Below, piece by piece: positions 11,041-20,800 of a stretch of 64,000 bases of DNA; positions within the stretch are counted from its first letter, which is position 1; the number at the start of each line of letters is the position of its first letter. Position numbers and translations under genes: made by a program. A model generated the notes under the pieces. It was not told where the DNA came from. It did not search any database and saw nothing but the letters and a program-made list of their open reading frames with translations. Source of the DNA: Oscheius sp. JU75 (taxonomy: Eukaryota > Nematoda > Chromadorea > Rhabditida > Rhabditidae); the NCBI GenBank assembly GCA_037178855.1, contig JASJZC010000005.1, forward strand, positions 6,510,001 through 6,574,000, given 5' to 3'.

Positions 11041-11874
11041 ATGTCGCTCTCTGGAATTCCGACTGTTGCCGGCTGTGATTCTCCTACGCGAGTCTACGAC
11101 GAAGTTTACACTGATTCTGAAGTCGAAGAGCCGCCGACGAAGATTGTCAGGATTGAGGAGGACCTGCGCAAGACGATCGACCAGTTAGTGCAGGGCCAGA
11201 AGGAGATCAAAATGCAGCTCGACAACGTCTGTCTCGAACTGAATAAACTCAAAAGGCAGCCGGTTTGAGATGTTTTTTTATCAGTTCAAGGAGGTTTTAG
11301 AATCTCAAGTACAAGTTTCTTCGTCACCGTAAAAATCGTCCAACTCTTGGAGACAATGTTTCTTCCAGCTCCGATGACGAATCGGTACGCTTTGGTCTTC
11401 GTTCCTTCTACAAAAAAATGTTTTAGAGCGTATCTTCGGCCATCAAAACTGCTCCCAACTTTATGATCCGTCGCAATCAGAGACGTCGCTTTCCGAATAA
11501 TAACGTGGAAACTGCGACTGTTCCCAAGACAAATGAGACCATTGAAGAAGTCTTCGTCACCGCGGCAGATCTGAACCTAAAAAGTCGTTGCTGTTTCTGC
11601 TGGAAGAACGACCATTTCTCTGATGATTGCGGGTAAACCTTTTCCCCCTTCTCCTTTTGAAAACAACAATTTCAGAGTTTTCGAATCGCTGGATTATCGG
11701 GTCTACTGCCTTGGTCGATACAACCTCTGCAACAGATGTCTCCTGTTCCATCCTGGAAGAATCTGTTTTGTCGAGAACAGATGCACCTACTGCCAGAAGA
11801 CAGATCATCACCCTGCTCTCTGTCCCACCGAAGAGCATCTGATGTTCCTTCAACAATTCGCCAGATCTTCCTAG
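11041..11874 (+). CDS. Protein with coiled coil and two CCHC zinc knuckles
   Basis: Four exons, 11041-11262, 11301-11384, 11427-11632, 11676-11874, join in phase to about 236 residues. Residues ~20-35 are acidic, ~36-75 form a predicted coiled coil (IEEDLRKTIDQLV onward), then a basic Arg-rich stretch. The C-terminal third has CCFCWKNDHFSDDC and CTYCQKTDHHPALC, both C-x2-C-x4-H-x4-C, with further Cys (YC..., NLCNRC) between them. Such knuckles usually bind single-stranded RNA or DNA; similar ones occur in BEL/Pao retroelement Gag proteins and in some host proteins. No protease or reverse transcriptase is nearby, and the regular short introns argue for a host gene. Function not known. The real start could be the in-frame codon upstream at 10987. 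Confidence 0.75.
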
Positions 11875-11879
11875 TTTGT

Positions 11880-12081
11880 TTTTGTTTATTTTGTTTTCCC
11901 TTTTCAATACTTTATAAACTCTTGTTTATACTAACTTCCTCGAAAAGTTCTTCTTTTGCACTTCTCAAGCTTGCACCCATCTCACACTTTGCGCCCTCCG
12001 CTCGTAAAATTTGCACGCCCTCGAGGTCAGAATCTGACTCACATCTTCATTTACCCGGCTTTGTTTGTTGAGAGCTCACTA
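11880..12081. other. Short intergenic stretch
   Basis: Two hundred bases of T/C-rich spacer separating the CCHC gene from the Sra-like receptor. No features seen. Confidence 0.5.
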
Positions 12082-13531
12082 ATGAGCAGCCGGTGCGATT
12101 TAGGCAGACTCCACATGCTCGAGTTCAGCAACAAGTACGGTTCAATTTCATCTGAAGTTTTATCTTGATTTAGACATCAAAATAAATACAAGTTGGACTC
12201 TTCCGAGTTATATTTGCCTCTTTACATCGACTGGTATATTTCCCATCTTACTTTGACTCGTTCTCATTCAGGAGAAGCCTGGACGAAGTTCCGCTTCTTC
12301 CACTGTTCACAATTCTTCTCGAGATGGAAGTAGTTCTGCTTATCCTTAGTGCCTCGGTCAACACTCTGTTGGCCGTGAAAATGTGGAGGACAAGTCTGGT
12401 TCATGCCAATTTGAAAGTCGTCTATTTTACGCATCTCATGGAGTACTATACCTTCTTCTGTGCACAGCTCATCCTCATGTGCTATCAAGTCGGATGGATA
12501 TGGATCGGGTGTAAGTGTTTGTCAAAACGCCGCATCTTTGCTCGTTCCCGTTTCCTCCAACAAAAATTCAGAGAAGCAACTGGTCAAAAACTAGTTTTTC
12601 GATTCAAAGTAGTTCTATCGATTCTCATTGTTTCGATCAATCTAACTCCCTCAGATGATACGACGGACGACCTTCTACTCATCGTTTGCAGTCTGGCCAA
12701 AATGCAACGAATGTGGTCCGCCTGTCTAATTGTCGTTGCTTCCGTGGTCGAGAGGACAATTGCCACGTTGAGAGTCGACCGATACGAGCAATCCAAGCCG
12801 AAGGGTTCGTTTATCCGAGAAAAGGCAGAGGGTGGGTTCAGTGATTGGATTCGTTGTGGCAGTTGGGAAGTGTGCGTTGTCCGTGTATCTTGCATATTTG
12901 ATCCTGTTCACGAAACTTACATATTGGACAGCTACTTTCATGGTCGTCATCATCCTGGGAGTGTCCCTAGCGGTAAGCAGCTTCATTTTGAGGGATAATC
13001 TTTCAGTGGTTGACGTTCTTGGAGCACAAAAACAGGAAAAGATTGACGGCGGTGGAGGTTCTTCAAAGTACAAGGGCCTATTCATTGAGCAAACGCTATC
13101 AGCTACAGGAAAATGAGAGAGTTTTCAAGGTTGTACAGTGAAAAGGTAGTGAATGGTAATTTAGGTGATTCGAAGTTTTGTCTACATCATCGTCACAAAC
13201 ATTTTCATATCCCTTCTGTTCCTCAATATAGCCACGAAGTTGATACCACACTGGTCCATTCAACCATACGTCGTCCTCTTCATGGAATATCTTCTTGTCG
13301 GATGAGTTGTTGGACGAAACGGTGAATAAAAACATCTTTAGGACTCCTTGTCTTGTGGTGATCGCCATGAAACAGCGACTGAGAGAGCCAGTCGACTCGA
13401 GGACCACCAGATCACCTAGCAGGTGGTAGTAAAGTTGTCGATACAATACTGCTTTCAGATTCGCGCTGCCTGTATCCGAAGACAGCGAGACGCAGCTTCA
13501 TTTCATCAGCTTGAACGAGATGTGGGCTTGA
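12082..13531 (+). pseudogene. Sra/Srab-like serpentine receptor with frame breaks
   Basis: Seven-helix nematode chemoreceptor related to the Sra/Srab group. Pieces: 12082-12134, 12272-12510, 12655 to about 12830, about 12830-12972, 13007-13129, 13165 to about 13285, 13341-13432, 13459-13531. Diagnostic strings are HANLK after helix 1, VERTIATLRVDRYE after helix 3, and LSKRYQLQENERVFK before helix 6. Most exon phases match. Two joins do not: near 12780-12835 the frame shifts by one unless VDRYEQ is spliced out through a 55-nt intron, and at about 13290-13341 the frame meets a TGA with no donor of the right phase. The gene is thus probably decaying, although unusual splicing or an assembly error would look the same. 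The ligand is unknown. Confidence 0.6.
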
Positions 13532-14177
13532 AAACTTCCACATAGCCTTGGTTCTATTGGCCAGGTTTCATAAACTACTCTTCCTGTACAGTCTGTGAGC
13601 TACAAGGTCAAACCCAATCCCATCTCACTACTGCCTACGCAGTGGAAAAAAGAAAAGGCTCACGACCTGGTTCATTTTGGGCTTCTTCGGCTTCTAATCG
13701 CCACTGTCCGAGTTCCCTTCAGCTTCTCCACTTTTCGCGCGATTCCAGGCAGAAGTTCAAAAGCCGCTGTCAAGAAAGTATGGATACACTCTCAAAATCC
13801 CCAAGTATCTTGTTTCGAAAATGGCTAATATTGGAGACAAAAACTCTATACACGTTCGAATATTGAAGTCCCATTTTCAGTACTAGTTTTAACTTGATTC
13901 GTGTCCGCAAAAATAAAACATCTGTAGCAGAACGGTTTTGCCTCTGAACTTTTTGTTTGGGGTTTTGAGAGAGAGTCTTTCTTGACAGTGGTTTATGAAC
14001 TTCCGCCTGGAATCGTACCACCAAGTAAATGCTCAATGTTAGAGTTTTTATGGAGGTTTTCCGAACTGACGTGTTCACAAACTTTGAAAACGTGAAAAAC
14101 CATTCAAACGAATGTAAATGCAGTGGTATCTATACTTTCTTGACACACTGTAGCTTAAAACAATAAAAGTCGAACAA
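13532..14177. other. Intergenic, no gene seen
   Basis: Several short overlapping frames without splice continuity or family resemblance. It separates the convergent Sra-like and membrane-protein genes. Confidence 0.5.
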
Positions 14178-14770
14178 TCAGACAAGTCTATCTTTCATAA
14201 AGTCGTGGGCGATGATTTGCGAGTAGTTCCGACGCATTTCCGGTTCGGGCTGCAGATTCCAGAAGATCACAGCTTTAAGCTTCCTCCTATCTGTCCATCT
14301 CGAGGAGAACTTGACCCGAAGAGTCATCTGGTCGGCGAGTACTTTGCCGTTATATGTCTCGTCGAAGAGAAAGTTGAAATAACAACATTAACAGTGAGGA
14401 AGTAAAGAAAGACTTTCAAGCCAGCCGTGGCCACGTAGAGCACACTCCAGACATAGACAATTAAAAGAGAGTAGAGAACAAAGTTCTTTTCCTTTCCAGA
14501 GTTGTTTATTCAACCGACTTCGCAGTGGTTTGCCCCACAAACTCCAAAATGGAACTCACCTCGATAGACCACATCGTTCTCTGCTGCTCCCATCGAGAAA
14601 CTTTTGGCTTTATGCACCTCTGCAAAAACATCGAACAAGTTGAATTAGCCCTTGCATCTTTTATTGCCCTCTTCCCGATTGTCACCCAGACAGCGCCGTT
14701 CTCAGACCAAATAGGCCGAGAAGTGAGTCCAGTTCGGCCATTAGCGTTACCCCAAATGGCATTTGATTAG
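14178..14770 (-). CDS. Unrecognised single-pass membrane protein (5' end unresolved)
   Basis: Minus-strand exons at 14619-14560, 14491-14393 and 14357-14178 are each a multiple of three, flanked by good donors and acceptors, and join phase 0. They read a soluble stretch rich in Trp and Cys (RCIKPKVSRWEQQRTMW), one strong helix (FVLYSLLIVYVWSVLYVATA), then a basic, beta-like C-terminal domain ending HDFMKDRLV. A further open exon with donor at 14685 (ending RPIWSENGAVW) joins upstream in phase, but I find no convincing start codon before the collagen promoter at about 14840. I do not recognise the family. The three consecutive in-phase exons are the main reason to call it a gene. The spacing to the divergent collagen is under 150 bases. 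Confidence 0.45.
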
Positions 14771-14839
14771 CGATCGCTCTACTTTTTGTGCCGAGAGCGA
14801 CAAATGTTTTCAACTGGGCCGATAATAATCGTCAGACTC

Positions 14840-14848
14840 TATAAATAG
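14840..14848 (+). promoter_or_regulatory. TATA box of the collagen gene
   Basis: TATAAATAG is 40 bases before the collagen ATG at 14880, giving a leader of about 10 bases. Confidence 0.65.
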
Positions 14849-14879
14849 TCCTCTTGTCTGACAGCTGCATCGACTCAAC

Positions 14880-16074
14880 ATGGTTCGTCTCATCCCAACG
14901 GCCACAATCTTGTGTGCTGTTTCTACTCTGACGGCTATTGTTCTTGCTCTGTATTTGGTAAAGGACATCAACAATTTCTACGAGGATTCGTCCAATTTCT
15001 TGAGAGAGTTTGAAGTAGGTGATGGTTGATTCAAAAAACCTTTCCCTATATGAATATGCTCAAACAGCGTGGGCAGAGATGGTCATTGAGAGTTCGCTGG
15101 TCAGTACAGCGACAGTCTCTCTGAGAGGAAGAAGACAGATGGACAATGCGGAATGTAACTGTGGACCACAGCCGAATAGCTGTCCTCCGGGACTACAAGG
15201 TACCTTTCGGGAAATATCTAGCTTGATGTGCGTTTCTCCACATATCAGTGCTCTTTTGTGCCTCTATCAGCCGCCCATAGCGATAACAGATCTTTTCTCA
15301 AAAACTGAAGGACACCTCTTTGTGGGAGGTTATGACTCTTTGTCAGCAATTAGTTGAAAGAATTAAACACGATCAAATTCGCAAAATGAGATTGACGCGC
15401 AAAACGATTACAATGATATAACGTTTTGAGGGCCGCCTGGAGCTCCCGGAGACATCGGTCACGACGGTCCGAATGGAGAACCTGGACAGAAGGGAATTCC
15501 CGGAGGAGCACTACCCAAAACTCTTCAAGACGGACAGTGCATCAAGGTTAGGAGTCATCGGATGACTCATCGTGTTTTAGTGCCCTGCCGGTCCTCCTGG
15601 TCCAGCTGGAGTGAATGGACCTGAAGGACCTCAAGGAGCTGTAGGCAACCCAGGAAAAGATGGCAATCCAGGCGAGGACGGAAAGATGGGAGCTGTTGGA
15701 GAAATAGGGATCAAAGGCGATAATGGCGCTCCCGGCGAACAAGGTCCTCCGGGTCCAAATGGAAACAAAGGAGAAAAAGAAGTCGGACTTCGCGGACCTC
15801 CCGGACCCCCCGGAAATGAAGGACCTTCTGGAAATCCTGGAACTGACGGCAAAAAGGGTACTTCCGGCGTACCGGGACAATCAGGAGAGGCTGGCAGTCA
15901 AGGAGAGGAAGGAATCCCTGTAAGTTCAGTGACATTTCTCTCATTAAAACTATTCAGGGCGTTCCCGGGATCCCAGGACCAGAAGGTCAACTAGGTATGC
16001 CCGGTTATGACGCTGCTTACTGTCCCTGTCCTCCTCGAACTCTCCAAATGGAAGGATCTGGCATGTTCTTCTAG
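14880..16074 (+). CDS. Cuticle collagen
   Basis: Secreted structural collagen of the nematode cuticle, deposited at moults. Exons 14880-15018, 15068-15199, 15431-15546, 15581-15919, 15958-16074; about 280 residues. The N-terminal part has a hydrophobic signal-anchor (ILCAVSTLTAIVLALYLV) and a conserved cuticle-collagen domain with WAEM. Then comes CNCGPQPNSCPPGLQGPPG, a first short Gly-X-Y block, a CIKCPAGPPGPAG interruption, a long Gly-X-Y block broken once at KGEKEVGLRG, and a C-terminal CPCPP motif. A basic RGRRQ stretch at the end of the non-collagen domain resembles the subtilisin cleavage site of these proteins. The third exon follows a TTTTGAG acceptor rather than TTTCAG. TATA at 14840, AATAAA near 16128. 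Confidence 0.93.
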
Positions 16075-16274
16075 TCAGCGATAATGATAATCTGCAAAAC
16101 TTCTGCAATATATATATATATTCGTTCCAATAAAGTAGCTCACTTCCGGTCGAGAGAGGATGATTTTCGAGACAGTTTGGGAGTTTACACGTCATGAGAT
16201 AAGAACTGAAGAGTACATAAACCCCGAAAGACTATCAGAAACCGCCCCCGATTTTCTAGCCAATAGCTCAGAGA

Positions 16275-17498
16275 ATGGTTCTGGCAAAGTTTGCAGTCCT
16301 TCTGGCTGCAACAACTTTGGCTTTAGCCACTGGTCCATGCCCTCCTGGAACCTACTATTCTGCCGTCGACGGACTGTGAGTTTTGAGTGTTTTGTTCTAG
16401 TAAACTCTATATTTAGATGCTACTACAGTTACAATGGTACCATCACATGGGCAGCTGCTTTGAACTTCTGCAACGGAGTCAATGGTCAACTCGTTGTCCC
16501 CACAAACGCCTTCGAGAACTCCATTCTGTCCGGAATCCTTCAAGATCTGGGCAAACTAGAAAGTTGGCTCGGAGCATACAGTAACAACCAGGGCAAATGG
16601 TACGACATGAGTGGAAACCAGCTGAACTACTTTCGTTGGGCTCCCGGGCAGCCTTACTCCACCAGTTCTTGTCTTTCTATTGGAGCTGATGGACTCTGGT
16701 ACTCGGATAGTTGCGATGACAAGGAAGAGTTTGTCTGTAAAATCTTCCCCAACGTTACTGCTACATCGACTACAAACAAGCCCACGACGAGCACAACCAC
16801 CAGAAAGCTTCAGTCGAGTACTCCTCTTCCCACCACAACCACAACTCGCTCGTCATACAATCCTGACCCAACTCGTTGTCCCGGATACTATGGTGAACTC
16901 TTTATTATGCCAATCACATCGAAGTTTAGCAATGAACTCAACGACTCCTTGTGATTACGGCTGGAGATTCTTCCTTCCCACCTGCTCCTGCTACCTCATG
17001 TCAACCAAGACTGTCTCGTGGTTCGAGGCTGAACAGAATTGTGTCTCCAACTACAAGGCCCACTTGACTTCGGTTCACAGCGCTGAGGAAGCTGTCTTCG
17101 TCAAGAGTGAGTCACTTTTCACAAAGTCACGATATGGTTTTTGACAGTTTTTTTAGAGTAAAGTTTGTAGATTGTTCATGATAAGAACTGATTAGTCAAC
17201 AAGAACTTCAGGTCTGACAACGGACAGTCAGAAACTCATTCACGTCGGTTTGCAATACAACCATGGCTGGCAATGGAGCGATGGAACAGATGTCTCTTTC
17301 ACCAACTTCGCTCAGAGAGTCTATCGCACGGATACGGATAAGAACCCTTGTGCATTCGTAAGTTTTGAATTATGGTACATTCAAAAAATTGTTCAGATCT
17401 ACTCTGATGGGTACTACTACTCCACTTACATGGGCAACGGACCTTGTACTCTCCGCTACTACCACTCTGTCTGCAAGAAGCCGCTTCCGCTGTTGTAA
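16275..17498 (+). CDS. Secreted protein with two C-type lectin domains
   Basis: Exons 16275-16375, 16417-16892, 16930-17106, 17212-17357, 17397-17498 give about 333 residues. A signal peptide (KFAVLLAATTLALA) is followed by CTLD 1 (TWAAALNFC ... SWLGAYSN ... YFRWAPGQP ... KEEFVCK), a Thr/Ser-rich linker likely to be O-glycosylated, and CTLD 2 (WFEAEQNCVSNYKAHLTSVH ... WQWSDGTDVSFTNF ... HSVCKK). Such two-domain CLEC proteins are common in nematodes and often induced by pathogens. CTLD 1 has no EPN or QPD carbohydrate-binding triplet, and CTLD 2 none either, so classical calcium-dependent sugar binding is doubtful. Start chosen at the ATG beginning the signal peptide. Confidence 0.92.
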
Positions 17499-17826
17499 AC
17501 GAACCGGTTTCATTGTGATATCAATAATATGTACACAGTTGATAGGTGGATGGGATATACGGACGGACGCTTATAAAATAGAACAAAGTCCAGATTTTTG
17601 AGGCGGTGGGGCCGTACTGTTAGTCAGGGTCGTTGTTCTATCCTGGAAGAGTTTTTCGCGTGAGAGAAGATCGGGTGCTCAAATGCGGCCAACCTTTTCT
17701 ATAACTGAGGCTCGACTCTTTGTCCTCTCCAGTTTATCAAAGGTTGAACGAGGTGGTGGGAGTCGAGTGTGACCATTACCACCAGGCTGGAGAGTATTAA
17801 CGCCAGCATTTGAATCCTTCTTATGA
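17499..17826. other. Intergenic between convergent genes
   Basis: About 330 bases between the lectin stop and the last exon of the NACHT-WD40 gene. No feature seen apart from 3' flanks. Confidence 0.5.
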
Positions 17827-20800
17827 TCAGATGTTGAAGAAGCTGAAGAATCTATCAGTCAAAGTCAAGGAAGTAGTACCTAGACTGGTGACGGACGTAG
17901 CTCTGGCTGACCGTCGCCTCTGTTTCAATTCTGCGCGGACGGCCGGAGTATTGTGAAGACAGAGGATTGGTAGTTGGGCACAGCCAGTCAATTGGGCCAA
18001 TATCCTATCAAGTATTGGATTTTCATTAATAATTTTGCTTACCTGGTTCCATCAAAAGACCGTATGAGTTGTCGCACCGGTTTGTGAGCATTGAAGGAAG
18101 AGAGAACTGATCCTGTCTCCGAAGACCAGGCTTCAATCCAGGAATCTTCCATTCCTAAACAACGAAATGTCCTCTCATTGGACCTTTGTAAACCTGTGAA
18201 GATTACTGTAGCATCCTGAGTCAAGACAACTGTCGTTAAAGGAGCTGAGACCTGTATGACGTGAATGAACTCTCCAGTAGTCACACTCCAGATAATGAGT
18301 TTTTGGTCTTTCGCTCCGGACACAACAATTTTTTCGTCTTCATCCAGAGCTATGCAAGTAACGACGTCTTCATGTCCAACAAGAACTTGAGTCAAATATC
18401 CCGATTCAATTTGCCACAGCTTCAGAGAGTTGTCCGAGGATCCCGTCGCGACTAGAGCTCCTTGAGCGGTAGCAGCAAAGCAGGTGATCGTTTCATTGTG
18501 ATATATTTTGTTCTTTTGTTGATATCCGGCGTCGGAGTAGGTCCAGATCTTCATCCTAAAGAGAACTGACTGTATCTTTTGAAGCTCTTACTCTTTAGAA
18601 AGCTGGGCAGAGTAGGCAATTATGGTTTTTCCTGTGGGCTGAACAAAGATGGGCGGATAGATTCCGTCCATGTAGTTGTCTTGAACACTTTCCAAGTCGT
18701 CGTCGTTCAGTCCCCAAAGATACATTCGTCCCTCTTTGCAGCAGCTGTAGATTCGACCACCATCAATGGCTTGAATGCAGGTGACCTCGTTGTCGTGGAT
18801 CTAAAAATTTGCCTTTTCACTTCGAGAGAGAACTTACATTCATGTCTCTGAACACATTTCCTGTGGCCACTTCGATAACGACTACGTTTCCGTGAGTGTT
18901 TCCAGCCAGCAGATAGAGACTGTTCAATGTGAAAGCCAGACACGAAACAGGGATACCTTTCGATTGAATAGCCTAGAAAATGAACGTTTCTGCTCTCTTT
19001 CAATTCTACCGTGGTAACACACTGACAGATCTCCAGATCCCAGATGGCAATCACTCCATTGAAAGTACCACAAGCTCCGGCTTTTTCATCTGGAGCCATG
19101 GCTATGGCTGTGACGAAACCCTCTTTATCTTGACTTGTGTCATGACTGTCGTAGCTTCTCTTGTGAACATTCCAGACTTGGACTCTTGGACCACAGCCCG
19201 AGATCAAGAAGAAGTTATCCGCAGTGAGCTAAAGTATTGTTTGACCTTATAATTAAAATAACACCACCTTTAAAGTATGAACTGGAGAAGCCTGCTGACA
19301 ATCCAAGATGTCCAGTATCTGTCCGTTGTGAATGTCATAACAGTAGATCCTCGATTTTGTTCCGGCAAACATCTGACAGTCGTCTTGTGCTGCCACCAGC
19401 GCGTTGACTTTTCCCTCGTGCCCCATCAGTTCATGGAGTTCTGTGGTCGAGACGGTGGAGTAGACACGAAGCGTCTCATCTTCACAGCCAACCGTGATGT
19501 ATGAGTCGTTACTGAATGATTTGGATCAAAATGACTGGTGGGCTTACGATGTGATAGCCACACAGCTGACGGGAGCCATTAGACCTCCCAGTCTTCCGAC
19601 GACAGTTCCACGAGTGATGCTCCAGATATGGACTACGAAGTCTCCAGATCCTGGAAATTTTTCTTTGACATAACGTTGAGCCGTTTACCAGTGATAAGAT
19701 ATTCGTCATTGGATGTCAGTTGGAGTGAAACTACAGATCCCGTGTGTTCTGTAAAGTTCCTGAGCAGTTGTCTCGCTTCGAGATCGTACACCTAATTTTT
19801 CGTAGAACTGAGAGAGAATGTTTCCTACCTTAGCTGACGAATCTGCAGATCCAGTAATTAGTAGGCGGTCGTCGCTGCTCAACAATGAACACATGACCTT
19901 CTTCTTGTGGGGAGTGAAGGTCTCGGTACACTCTCCCTAAAAGTTATCTTGAAACACTATTTGAGCCATGTCTACCGTGGAAAAGAGCCAAACTTTGGTG
20001 GAGATGTCTTCCGATGTGCTTACGAAGAAAAGACCAGAATTACTGGTCGTTAGGGATGTCACCGTTCCCGTATGACCGGTAAAACTGTTGACCAATAGCT
20101 GTGAAGGAATGTGATACATGTAGATGACCCCCGGAGCGGACAGGTTTCCACTGATGAGAACGTGTTGGTGATTATGAGTCGGAGCAAGGATCGTGTGTCC
20201 AACTTTCCAGTCTTTCAGCGTGAATGATCGACAACTTTTCATGATCGGAGGTGGGATCCAACACGAGAGAGGTACGAGCAATGGTTTTCGATGGAATGTA
20301 TCCACGAACGTCATCGACTTTTCTACCAAAGTATTGAGGAAGTGACTGTTCTCAGCGCGTGTGTACCGTAGTCGTCCGATGACTTCTGCTGTTAACTGGT
20401 CCGGATCTCGAACGATTGTTGGCAAGGCGGGAAGAAGAACCTGCTCGCAGAGCACTGAAATAGAAAAATTGCATAAGTTATATGTGCTTTGATGACGCTT
20501 CTTGGTTATAAGGCCAACCGCGTGTATTATTAACATTTCTGTTCCTCTGAGATGGAGTCCTGTCCAGAAGTTGCTTACTCCGACGAAATGAGAACAAGTA
20601 AGCTTACGTGAAGATTTTACGATGCAAGCCATGGTGCCTTAGGAAACAGAAGTGTTCTCAGTCTTACAGATTACTTTAAAATGGGAAGATACCACGTGCT
20701 GGTCTAGAAACAACAACCGCGTCAAACGCGGCCTTTTGCTTATCCGTTTTGTTTGCAAAAATAGCTTTGCTATCACCTACGTGTCTATATCTCTATTACT

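Noticed and set aside
10139-11874. SAP18 and the CCHC-knuckle gene as an operon
   Set aside because: The 242-base gap is larger than usual and no clear SL2-type intergenic element is visible; left as a possibility only.
16109-16121. A short AT dinucleotide repeat
   Set aside because: Too short to be a meaningful microsatellite; it is in the collagen 3' flank.
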